Below are positions 23,096 through 34,923 of a stretch of DNA of 64,000 nucleotides, in pieces. The stretch comes from Theocolax elegans (Eukaryota; Arthropoda; Insecta; Hymenoptera; Cerocephalidae), in the NCBI GenBank assembly GCA_026168455.1, contig CM047430.1, forward strand, positions 27,484,735 through 27,548,734. Direction: 5' to 3'. The notes beneath the pieces are model-generated. The model had not been told where the DNA came from and did not search any database. It worked only from the letters and a program-made list of their open reading frames with translations. Positions within the stretch are counted from its first letter, which is position 1, and every line of letters starts with the position of its first letter. Made by a program: the position numbers and the translations under genes.

Positions 23096-23684
23096 CTAGC
23101 TCGCCACCTGGAGCTCTAGAAAGAACGCGTCGTCAAGCAACATCGCTACACGATACAAGGCATGGAAAAAGCTACGCTTTTTACATCTAAGGCACGAAAA
23201 ACGTCATTTTTTGTTTCGTCATTGACCGTTTTTCTTTTTTATCTTTCAAAATATTGTTCTAGGCGTAAAGTATACAATAGCAAAAAGTTTTGGTATCTTG
23301 AGACAAACATTTCGTCCGTATGAAGTTTTTATGTAGGATTAATACATTTCAAGATAATGCTACATAATCATCCTTTCTGAGCAATTAAAAATAATGCCAT
23401 AACTTAAAGTGTTTCTGCGCTATACATCTGGAAATAGGACCATTATTCAATTACATTATGACGAAGTTACTTTGTAAATCTCAACAAAATCGGTCAAAAA
23501 TAGACTGAGTTATCTTAGATACATGATTACATACATACATACATCCATACGTACATTTTAGAGAGGGCCTTAAATGAATTCTAATATACATAGGATTCTC
23601 TTACATTATCCAGTATATTTTGATGCACTACACATTTTGCAATGATGACAATATAAGGCTCTTCCATGTAGCGGTCGTGCCTAA
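23096..23684 (-). mobile_element. R1 Helitron-like element, copy in D2
   Basis: Same ends as the D1 copy (CTAG with T on the outside, and GTGCCTAA). Duplicated with the segment. Confidence 0.6.
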
Positions 23685-25096
23685 AAATTTAGAAACTTAC
23701 AAATAAATTGTTATTGTATAAACTAACCTTTCAAATGATCAGGGTGAAAATTTTTATACGCACTTCGGGAGTATTATATTCCCTTGGATGAATTATTGCC
23801 AAAAGCTAAAGCAAGGAAGCAACAACTTTCATGCGGGAATATATGCTTGTTTTACTTCCTGCATAAATAACTGTTATTTCAACTAGCCACATTATTATAT
23901 ATAAATTGTTTATTTTCATTTATATATTGTTTCTGATATTCGGCAATGAGATTAATCAGCGACAAGTATGTGAATAATAGTGTAACAAGTGTAGGTGAAT
24001 AAATCATTTACAAGGAAACCATCATATGTTTGGAAAGCGGATTGTGTCTAGCTTATAGGATAAATTTTCTTATGTAAAGAAAGCCAGAGTCACAGCTTCT
24101 AAAAATTGTTTTTTCGAAAGTTATGCTCTATATTAAAGCATTAAAAAAGAGGCTTCACTTTCAACGCTTGTAACCTCTAAATCATCAAATATTAAAGCTG
24201 AGATAAAATAGATAGAAATTAAAAGAAAATACAATCAAATCCATTATAATGAAGCAAAGATATAGCCAAATTAAGAATTTGAAGGAATTTAGCTTAAAAA
24301 ATCAATAAAATTTGTAGTGCTTAACTTTCGTTAAAATTTCTTCAAATTTTTAATTCAGCTATAGCTTCGCTCCATTGTAACGGATTTGATCGTGTATTCA
24401 TTCAAATTGAAAAATTTAATATTTGATTGTTCAAAAGTTGCAAGCGCTTAAAATAAAGCCTCTTTTTGGAAATTTTGCTTAAAAAATGATAACCACTAGC
24501 AGTTGAAATATATCTTATTTCATAAGTTATATTATTACATGGGTTATTTAATAGTTGTAAGTTAAATAAATGCTATGAAGCAAACATTTAATGATATTAT
24601 TTTATGGAGAACAACGGTAAAATTATATAAAAGCTATAAATATCTTTAGCCTATTAATAAAATTGATGATATCTTTTTTAACAGTAACTTTCTTTATTCC
24701 TTCTAAATTCACTTTAGTACCCGCTAAATTTACTTTACTCCCTGTAAATTTCATTTCTTGTCGAAACAATTTGTATTTTATTGTCAGGGTGAAAAGTCTT
24801 ATTATACACCTCGGGAGTAATTGGTGATGCGTAACTTCACCCGCAGGAATAAAACTGCAATTTTACTCCCGTGGCGCATAAATAACTACCCTGCGAATAA
24901 ACCATGACCATCTAAAAATCTACTTTATTAACATCTACAAAGGGAGTAGTAAAATTGCATTTTATTTCTTCGATGAGTTTATCTCCGTAGATCGGTAGAT
25001 TTATTTTTATACTTTGAACACTTATTAGCTTTTTTATAATGTACAAAATTAAATGTTACCTGTATATGTATATGAAAACATATTATAATATTGTAA

Positions 25097-25680
25097 CTAG
25101 CTCGCCACCTGGAGCTCTAGAAAGAACGCGTCGTCAAGCAACATCGCTACACGATACAAGGCATGGAAAAGCTACGCTTTTTACATCTAAGGCACGAAAA
25201 ACGTCATTTTTTGTTCGTCATTGACCGTTTTTCTTTTTTATCTTTCAAAATATTGTTCTAGGCGTAAGTATACAATAGCAAAAGTTTTGGTCATCTTGAG
25301 ACAAACATTCGTCCGTATGAAGTTTTATGTAGGATTAATACATTTCAAGATAATGCTACATAATATCCTTTCTGAGCAATTAAAAATAATGCCATAACTT
25401 AAAGTGTTTCTGCGCTATACATCTGGAAATAGGACCATTATTCAATTACATTATGACGAAGTTACTTTGTAAATCTCAACAAAATCGGTCAAAAATAGAC
25501 TGCGTTATCTTAGATACATGACTTACATAACCTACCATACATCCATACGTACATTTTAGAGATGGCCTAAATGAATTCTAATATACATAGGATTCTCTTA
25601 CATTATCCAGTTATTTTGATGCACTACACATTTTGCAATGATGACAATATAAGGCTCTTCCATGTAGCGGTCGTGCCTAA
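25097..25680 (-). mobile_element. R1 Helitron-like element, copy in D3
   Basis: Third tandem copy with the same termini. The tetranucleotide run inside it is scrambled relative to D1 and D2. Confidence 0.6.
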
Positions 25681-28175
25681 AAATTTAGAAACTTACAAAT
25701 AAATTGTTATTGTATAAACTAACCTTTCAAATGATCAGGGTGAAAATTTTTATACGCACTTCGGGAGTATTATATTCCCTTGGATGAATTATTGCCAAAA
25801 GCTAAAGCAGGAAGCAACAACTTTCATGCGGAGGAATATATGCTTGTTTTACTTCCTGCATAATAACTGTTATTTCAACTAGCCACATTATTATTATATA
25901 TAAATTGTTTATTTTCATTATTATATTGTTTCTGATATTCGGCAATGAGATTAATCAGCGACAAGTATGTGAATAATAGTGTAACAAGTGTAGGTGAATA
26001 AATCATTTACAAGGAAACCATCATATGTTTGGAAAGCGGATTGTGTCTAGCTTATAGGATAAATTTTCTTATGTAAAGAAAGCCAGAGTCACAGCTTCTA
26101 AAAATTGTTTTTTCGAAAGTTATGCTCTATATTAAAGCATTAAAAAAGAGGCGTCACTTTCAACGCTTGTAACCTCTAAATCATCAAATATTAAAGCTGA
26201 GATAAAATAGATAGAAATTAAAAGAAAATACAATCAAATCCCTTATAATGAAGCAAAGATATAGCCAAATTAAGAATTTGAAGAATTTAGCTTAAAAAAA
26301 TCAATAAAATTTGTAGTGCTTTTAACTTTCGTTAAAATTTCTTCAAATTTTTAATTCGCTATAGCTTCGCTCCATTGTAACGGATTTGATCGTGTATTCA
26401 TTCAAATTGAAAATTTAATATTTGATTGTTCAAAAGTTGCAAGCGCTTAAAATAAAGCCTCTTTTTGGAAATGTTTGCTTAAAAAATGATAACCACATAG
26501 CAGTTGAAAATATATCTTATTTTCATAAGTTATATTATTACATGGGTTATTTAATAGTTCTAAGTTAAATAAATGCTATGAAGCAAACATTTAATGATAT
26601 TATTTTATGGAGAACAACGGTAAAATTATATAAAAGCTATAAATATCTTTAGCCTATTAATAAAATTGATGATATCTTTTTTAACAGTAACTTTTGTATT
26701 TTTGATCACACTTTTTTATGATAAATTTCTGTCTGTATCTTTCTTCTCTATCAGTACACTGCTTTTGAAAGTTAGACATTATTGCACGTATAGAAAATCC
26801 ACGTAACGACTATAATTCACTATTATGCCTTGTTTATTAAGCAGGATTATTACAATGTACCGAACGCTAGTAATGCAATGATTGGTATGCGAAACACGAA
26901 ATTGGAACGTTCACTTGGAAAAACATTTTATAAAATATTAATGGCAATTAAATTAATGCCAACAAATCGCGTATCGACAGATGTCGAGTACTCTCTTCTA
27001 ATTGACCATTTTCCAATTTCATTTCGAATAATTTGAATATTTTGAAATGCACTTAACATAAATTATCTCACTGTTTGCGCTGAGATTTAATTATAATATC
27101 CTTTTTTCCATCGTTCTCTGTATAATTTATAAACAATTCACCGTGTAATAATGTCAATTTTCATAGAGTCGTTGTGTTAGTTTAATTTAATCTACAGACC
27201 TACATCCTATACACAAACAAAATATACTATGAAAATAATTTAGTCTATCGTAATCGTGCTTTCGAGGTATAAACAGACGGCCTATTTCGATTAGAGTGGT
27301 TGCCCCGATTATTACGCGAGCGTGATAACCTCTTCAAAAGGGTTAAGTGTCTAATATTATTCGACAAATGTGCACCTAATTGTTTTTGCTTCGTGTAACC
27401 CGAGTTGCACAACTATATCTAATAGAAAAAATCCCTACTTCATTGTGTTCCTATTCAGAATCATCTAAGGTAACCACACAAGGTTTTGTATAACATAGTA
27501 TAATAGTATAATTATCATTCTATAATTAAATAAAATAAATAATATTAATTTTACTGAAACAATTAAAAATTTAGTATGTTTTCACACACCATTCCAGTTT
27601 TCGTAGAAACTTCCCAAATTAGTGACATACTAACTTTTTGTTGCTTGCAGAGGTATTTCATTTAAGTGATACTTATTAAATATTGTTTCAACTTTATTTA
27701 AAATTTATAACATCCGCATTCAACACCATAAATTATTTGGTTGCTTTAGTTGAATATCGTGTCAAATATATATAGACAAAGAACTCTTATATTTATAAAA
27801 CTATATTTGTATAACTATTATACCTTTACGTATAAGCACCACAATTTCATCATTTATCTCTTAGTTATTATTCTAATTTATCGTATTTGTAAAATATGTC
27901 CTCTATTAATGTCGCGCGAACATAAAGCAATCGAAATAAATGTTTAAGTTATTTGTTAAACTGATTCATCTATAAGTGAGCATGAAAAGAGAATATTCAT
28001 TAGAATGATATGAAGAAGAAGACTCTTTTAATTACATTTCAATTTATTCATTTATTTGATTACGTACACTGAGAAAAAAATTTATTTCAATATTTTATCG
28101 AATACGGACAATAAAATATTTGTTTGAAGCTAATGTCTGTATATTGCTGTTCCATATTTATTTTAAATGTAATTT

Positions 28176-28446
28176 TTAGGCACGATCGTTACACGAAAGT
28201 GCCTTATATTTTATCATCGCAAAATATGAACCTCAAAACGGTAGGTATATTTTGACATAAAAATAAAATTTATGCAACTTAGAACTCATCCAAATCTCTC
28301 CCTAAAATGTATGTATGATGCGTATATGTATGAAATCCTGTGAATAAAATAACTCTGTTAATTTTTAATCGACTAAGCTGAAATTTACAGGGTATATTTG
28401 TTATAATTATAGAAGTCTGTGGTCCCATTTTCAGCTGTATAAATTG
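28176..28446 (+). mobile_element. R1-related element, truncated at a back-jump (F1)
   Basis: It begins TTAGGCACGATCGTTACACG, with a terminal hairpin GGCAC / GTGCC, and continues through AATTTACAGGGTATATTTG. It is cut at 28446, where the sequence jumps back into segment D. Longer versions are at 30811-31350 and 32586-33125. Confidence 0.55.
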
Positions 28447-31400
28447 TTGCCAAAAGCTAAAGCAAGGAAGCAACAACTTTCATGCGGGAATATATGCTTG
28501 TTTTACTTCCTGCATAACTGTTATTTCAACTAGCCACATTATTATTATATATAAATTGTTTTTTCATTTATATATTGTTTCTGATATTCGGCAATGAGAT
28601 TAATCAGCGACAAGTATGTGAATAATAGTGTAACAAGTGTAGGTGAAATAAATCATTTACAAGGAAACCATCATATGTTTGGAAAGCGATTGTGTCTAGC
28701 TTATAGGATAAATTTTCTTAGTAAAGAAAGCCAGAGTCCAGCTTCTAAAAATTGTTTTTTCGAAAGTTATGCTCTATATAAAGCATTAAAAAAGAGGCTT
28801 CACTTTCAACGCTTGTAACCTCTAAATCATCAAATATTAAAGCTGAGATAAAATAGATAGAAATTAAAAGAAAATACAATCAAATCCATTATACTGAAGC
28901 AAAGATATAGCCAAATTAAGAATTTGAAGGACTTTAGCTTAAAAAATCATAAAATTTGTAGTGCTACTTTCGTTAAAATTTCTTCAAATTTTTTAATTCA
29001 GCTATAGCTTCGCTCCATTGTAACGGATTTGATCGTGTATTCATTCAAATTGAAAAATTAATATTGATGTTCAAAAGTTGCAAGCGCCTTAAAATAAAGC
29101 CTCTTTTTGGAAATTTTGCTTAAAAAATGATAACCACTAGCAGTTGAAATATATCTTATTTCATAAGTTATATTATTACATGGGTTATTTAATAGTTATA
29201 AGTTAAATAAATGCTATGAAGCAAACATTTAATGATATTATTTTATGGAGAACAACGGTAAAATTATATAAAAGCTATAAATATCTTTAGCCTATTAATA
29301 AATTGATGATAATCTTTTTTAACAGTAACTTTTGTATTTTGATCACACTTTTTTATGATAAATTTCTGTCTGTATCTTCTTCTCTATCAGTACACTGCTT
29401 TTGAAAGTTAGACATTATTGCACGTATAGAAAATCCACGTAACGACTATAATTCACTATTATGCCTTGTTTATTAAGCAGGATTATTACAATGTACCGAA
29501 CGCTAGTAATGCAATGATTGGTATGCGAAACACGAATTGGAACGTTCACTTGGAAAAACATTTTATAAAATATTAATGGCATTAAATTAATGCCAACAAA
29601 TCGCGTATCGACAGATGTCGAGTACTCTCTTCTAATTGACCATTTTCCAATTTCATTCGAATAATTTGAATATTTTGAAATGCACTTAACATAAAATTAT
29701 CTCACTGTTTGCGCTGAGATTTAATTATAATATCCTTTTTTCCATCGTTCTCTGTATAATTTATAAACAATTCACCGTGTAATAATGTCAATTTTCATAG
29801 AGTCGTTGTGTTAGTTTAATTTAATCTACAGACCTACATCCTATACACAAACAAAAATATACTATGAAAATAATTTAGTCTATCGTAATCGTGCTTTCGA
29901 GGTATAAACAGACGGCCTATTTCGATTAGAGTGGTTGCCCCGATTATTACGCGAGCGTGATAACCTCTTCAAAAGGGTTAAGTGTCTAATATTATTCGAC
30001 AAATGTGCACCTAATTGTTTTTGCTTCGTGTAACCCGAGTTGCACAACTATATCTAATAGAAAAAATCCCTACTTCATTGTGTTCCTATTCAGAATCATC
30101 TAAGGTAACCACACAAGGTTTTGTATAACATAGTATAATGGTATTAATTATCATTCTATAATTAAAATAAAATAAATAATATTAATTTACTGAAACAATT
30201 AAAAATTAGTATGTTTTCACACACCATTCCAGTTTCGTAGAAAACTTCCCAATTAGGTGACATACTAACTTTTTGTTACTTGCAGAGATATTTCATTCAA
30301 GTGTACTTATTAAATATTGTTTCAACTTTATTTAAAATTTATAACATCCGCATTCAACACCATAAATTATTTGGTTGCTTTAGTTGAATATCGTGTCAAA
30401 TATATATAGACAAAGAACTCTTATATTTATAAAACTATATTTGTATAACTATTATACATTTTACGTATAAGCACCACAATTTCATCATTTATCTCTTAGT
30501 TATTATTCTAACTTATCGTATTTGTAAAATATGTCCTCTATTAATGTCGCGCGAACATAAAGCAATCGAAATAAATGTTTAAGTTATTTGTTAAACTGAT
30601 TCATCTATAAGTGAGCATGAAAGGAGAATATTCATTAGAATGATATGAAGAAGAAAACTCTTTTAATTACATTTCAATTTATTCATTTATTTGATTACGT
30701 ACACTGAGAAAAAAATTTATTTCAATATTTATCGAATACGGACAATAAAATATTTGTTTGAAGCTAATGTCTGTATATTGCTGTTCCATATTTATTTTAA
30801 ATGTCAATTTTTAGGCACGATCGTTACACGAAAGTGCCTTATATTTTCATCATCGCAAAATATATGATACCTCAAAAAAGTATATATTTTGACATAAAAA
30901 TAAAATTTATGCAACTTAGAACTCATCCAAATCTCTCCCTAAAATGTATGTATGATGAGTAGTATAGTATGAAATCCTGTGAATAAAATAACTCTGTTAA
31001 TTTTTAATCGACTTAAGCTGAAATTTACAGGGTATATTTGTTATAATTATAGAAGTCTGTGGTCCCATTTTCAGCTGTATAAAGTGTTAAATATATGGAG
31101 CGCTTTGCAATTTCGTAAAATTGGTTTATGTACACTATCTTCAAAAATACTATTCTTACGTAGATAATAAATTTAGCCAAAATGTTCATCTTCAAATTGT
31201 AAAACTTTTTCCTATGTAACACTTTCTGATTCGAGCAATATTTATAAAGATACGTACATGAAAACAATGAAAATCATTAAAACTCTACAAAAAATCACGT
31301 TTTTTCGTTAGAAATTAAAATGTATCATTATTTTATAGAAAAAGTGTAAATGGGCGAACAAAATAAACATAAATGAATATAAGGGTAATCATGACAAAAG

Positions 31401-31624
31401 CAGAATGATTAATAGAAATGTTTGTAATTTGAAAAAGACTGTTTGCTATAATTACGATATAAATATTGTATTACTAGACGTAGAAAAAGAAATATAACAA
31501 AATATTTTTAACTATCTTATAATAAAATAATTAACTTAAATTGAACATTAAAAAATATTTTTAACTAAAACCGAGTCATAAATAATATAATTTAGTAAAC
31601 TTACAGATTAATTATGCACATTCA
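28447..31624 (+). repeat. Segments D (partial copy 4), E copy 3 and F copy 2
   Basis: At 28446/28447 the sequence returns to the equivalent of 25792 (offset about 2,655; shared TTGCCAAAAGC). A 74-codon frame at 28594-28818 exists only because this copy has single-base indels relative to D1-D3, where the same stretch is closed by stops. It is not treated as a gene. Confidence 0.88.
30811..31350 (+). mobile_element. R1-related element in F2
   Basis: It starts at TTAGGCACGATCG. The interior matches the 57.7 kb copy in order (tetranucleotide run, AATTTACAGGGTA, a TTCGTAA tract). Its far end is not clearly defined, and the CTAG terminus seen in other copies is not recognised here. Confidence 0.5.
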
Positions 31625-33405
31625 AAAATATACTATGAAAATAATTTAGTCTATCGTAATCGTGCTTTCGAGGTATAAACAGACGGCCTATTTCGATTAG
31701 AGTGGTTGCCCCGATTATTACGCGAGCGTGATAACCTCTTCAAAAGGGTTAAGTGTCTAATATTATTCGACAAATGTGCACCTAATTGTTTTTGCTTCGT
31801 GTAACCCGAGTTGCACAACTATATCTAATAGAAAAAATCCCTACTTCATTGTGTTCCTATTCAGAATCATCTAAGGTAACCACACAAGGTTTTGTATAAC
31901 ATAGTATAATGGTATTAATTATCATTCTATAATTAAAATAAAATAAATAATATTAATTTTACTGAAACAATTAAAAAATTTAGTATGTTTTCACACACCA
32001 TTCCAGTTTTCGTAGAAACTTCCCAAATTAGTGACATACTAACTTTTTGTTACTTGCAGAGATATTTCATTCAAGTGATACTTATTAAATATTGTTTCAA
32101 CTTTATTTAAAATTTATAACATCCGCATTCAACACCATAAATTATTTGGTTGCTTTAGTTGAATATCGTGTCAAATATATATAGACAAAGAACTCTTATA
32201 TTTATAAAACTATATTTGTATAACTATTATACATTTACGTATAAGCACCACAATTTCATCATTTATCTCTTAGTTATTATTCTAACTTATCGTATTTGTA
32301 AAATATGTCCTCTATTAATGTCGCGCGAACATAAAGCAATCGAAATAAATGTTTAAGTTATTTGTTAAACTGATTCATCTATAAGTGAGCATGAAAGGAG
32401 AATATTCATTAGAATGATATGAAGAAGAAAACTCTTTTAATTACATTTCAATTTATTCATTTATTTGATTACGTACACTGAGAAAAAAATTTATTTCAAT
32501 ATTTTATCGAATACGGACAATAAAATATTTGTTTGAAGCTAATGTCTGTATATTGCTGTTCCATATTTATTTTAAATGTCAATTTTTAGGCACGATCGTT
32601 ACACGAAAGTGCCTTATATTTTCATCATCGCAAAATATATGATACCTCAAAAAAGTATATATTTTGACATAAAAATAAAATTTATGCAACTTAGAACTCA
32701 TCCAAATCTCTCCCTAAAATGTATGTATGAATGCGTGTATGTATGAAATCCTGTGAATAAAATAACTCTGTTAATTTTTAATCGATTAAGCTGAAATTTA
32801 CAGGGTATATTTGTTATAATTATAGAAGTCTGTGGTCCCATTTTCAGCTGTATAAAGTGTTAAATATATGGAGCGCTTTGCAATTTCGTAAAATTGGTTT
32901 ATGTACACTATCTTCAAAAATACTATTCTTACGTAGATAATAAATTTAGCCAAAATGTTCATCTTCAAATTGTAAAACTTTTTCCTATGTAACACTTTCT
33001 GATTCGAGCAATATTTATAAAGATACGTACATGAAAACAATGAAAATCATTAAAAATCTACAAAAAATCACGTTTTTTCGTTAGAAATTAAAATGTATCA
33101 TTATTTTTATAGAAAAAGTGTAAATGGGCGAACAAAATAAACATAAATGAATATAAGGGTAATCATGACAAAAGCAGAATGATTAATAGAAATGTTTGTA
33201 ATTTGAAAAAGACTGTTTGCTATAATTACGATATAAATATTGTATTACTAGACGTAGAAAAAGAAATATAACAAAATATTTTTAACTATCTTATAATAAA
33301 ATAATTAACTTAAATTTGAACATTAAAAAATATTTTAACTAAAACCGAGTCATAAATATAATATAATTTAGTAAACTTACAGATTAATTATGCACATTCA
33401 AGTTA
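31625..33405 (+). repeat. Segment F, copy 3
   Basis: At about 31624 the sequence jumps back to 29853 (offset about 1,771; shared AAAAATATACTATG) and repeats F. It leaves the repeated zone after GATTAATTATGCACATTCAA. This is the last back-jump seen; downstream sequence is mostly single-copy. Confidence 0.9.
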
Positions 33406-34137
33406 ATAAGACTTGTTGCAAAAAGTGTTCTACACTTTTGACATCTAAATACTGCTCGAGATAAACATTTTTCTCTTCTTCTAGTGCATATTCATATAAT
33501 CCGTATTCAAAATAAAAATAATAATTAATTAGCTTTTATTTAATTTAGATGGATCATGAGGTACTAGAAAAAATAAGACATGTTTATGAGTGTATGAATC
33601 GGGCTGGAAAACTAAAGGATTGTGTATAATGAAGAATAATTTTATTATTAATTAATAGAAATAATAAAATAATATGATATAATTGTAAATAAATTAATAC
33701 ATTAATTATTAAGATTTAATTTTATTACGAAACAAGGTTTATTGTATACAATTACTAATAGAAAAAGAAAATCAAACTATCAAGAAAAGAACGATCCCTA
33801 ATACTATAAATAATTAGTAAAATAAGTAATTTTAAACGTTTTTGAAAATGTATGTATGCTTGTATGTATGTACTATGTATGTAAACAAGTCAATCGAAAA
33901 ATTCAGTCGATTTCTTCCGATTTGGCTTAAGTTAATTTTGATAGTAACTTTTAAATATTAGTCGTTTATTTTTTTTAAACATTTAACGATCGTGCCTGGA
34001 ATGTAAAAGCATATATAATACAAATGTATTTCATCTATTTACGTATGTAATAAGATCTACTAAAAATATTTTATTGTCCGTATTCAATAAAATATTTTAT
34101 TGATTCAGATAAATGTTTATCTTAGTGTATTCTTATA
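32476..34137. mobile_element. Possible 1.66 kb TIR element with nested R1 copy
   Basis: TA-CACTGAGAAAAAAATTTAT at the left and, inverted at 34060-34137, CACTAAGATAAACATTTAT-like sequence followed by TA. Both arms contain GAATACGGACAATAAAATAT. The arms are about 60-70 bases. An R1-like stretch (32586-33125) lies inside. Only the left arm is present in F1 and F2. Inference: a TA-inserting (Tc1/mariner-like) non-autonomous element. Confidence 0.5.
32586..33125 (+). mobile_element. R1-related element in F3
   Basis: Third F copy of the R1-like sequence, nearly identical to 30811-31350. The minus-strand open frame at 32798-33040 (identical in F2) is translated repeat DNA without a known domain. 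Confidence 0.5.
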
Positions 34138-34195
34138 ATCGAAGAATGATGCAGTAAAATAATGTAGTCCGAATTAGTAATTACGTTAAGGGGAC
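33406..34195. other. AT-rich sequence with degenerate R1 fragment
   Basis: About 33830-34010 holds ATGTATGTATG runs, an AATTCAGTCGATTT...GATTTGG tract and GATCGTGCCTGG. This looks like a decayed R1 relative in mixed order. Otherwise there is no gene. Confidence 0.4.
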
Positions 34196-34923
34196 AAGCC
34201 TGGGTTAAAACCTGAAAAAGAAGCAATTGTTTTAATCATATAAAAAATTTTTCAATTTACATTTAGGATTGTGTAAACAAGTATACTTAGAATATATACT
34301 ATGTTAAGTTAATTTACCTGGGTTAAAGCTGTATTCGAAGCCATTTTCCAGGTTACGCTGGCCATGACAGCGAAGAACCCATTTTTTCATCCAAAGCCAC
34401 TTGCCGCAGGATATCTTTAGATCCTATCATTCAATTTGGATGCAATTTTGAGGAAACCTTGATATCTACATTTAGAACCACTTGAATGGAGCAGACTGAG
34501 TTAAAAATTGTTTCCAGGTGAGTTAGATACTATTTTTGGTCAAAAAAATCAATAAAAATGAAAAAAATTACTAAAATTCAGTAAAAAATTTTTTTCTTTC
34601 TTTGTTTCAGAAAAGTTGTCCATTCAAGTGGATTAAATAATAACTGAGGTGATGTTCTTCCAACCTGGGTTAAAAAGGTGGAGCAACAAGAAAGTAAGCC
34701 TGCGGCAAGTGGCTTTGGATGAAAAAATGGGTTCTACGCTGACATGGCCAGCGTAACCTGGAAAGTGGCTTCGAATACAGCTTTAACCCAGGCAAATTAA
34801 CTTAACATAGTATATATTCTAAGTATACTTGTTTACACAATCCTAAATGTAAATTGAAATTTTTTTTATACCATTAAAACAATTGCTTCTTTTTCAGGTT
34901 TTAACCCAGGCTTGTCCCCTTAA
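34196..34923. mobile_element. TTAA-flanked foldback element with about 230-bp arms (family P1)
   Basis: TTAA at 34196-34199 and 34920-34923 flanks GGGGACAAGCCTGGGTTAAA and its inverse. The arms (34200-34432 and 34690-34919) are near-perfect inverted repeats, sharing AAAGAAGCAATTGTTTTAAT, GTAAACAAGTATACTTAG and CAAAGCCACTTGCCGCAGG. The middle is AT-rich with no transposase. TTAA flanks and GGG-type ends suggest piggyBac-type mobilisation in trans. The arm identity suggests a recent insertion or ongoing arm conversion. Confidence 0.8.

Larger units (their letters stand above)
21344..24688 (+). repeat. Segment D copy 2 plus segment E copy 1
   Basis: This repeats 18351 onward, then extends beyond the end of D1 into segment E (about 24290-24688). 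It ends at a back-jump inside the shared word CAGTAA. The P3 element is at 22021-22337, R1 at 23096-23684 and the CA run at about 21427-21462. Confidence 0.9.
24689..28446 (+). repeat. Segments D (partial copy 3), E copy 2 and F copy 1
   Basis: From 24689 the sequence returns to the equivalent of 22688 (offset about 2,001) and repeats D without its first 1.3 kb, then E (about 26280-26690). It goes on into new sequence F up to 28446. Relative to D2, this copy has many isolated single-base deletions, as in the runs around 24985, 25300 and 25520. These look more like sequencing error than divergence. The open frame at 26830-27036 has no recognisable domain. Confidence 0.88.

Noticed and set aside
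28594..28818. 74-codon open frame with protein-like composition
   Set aside because: It is open only in the fourth copy of segment D owing to single-base indels. The three other copies have stops.
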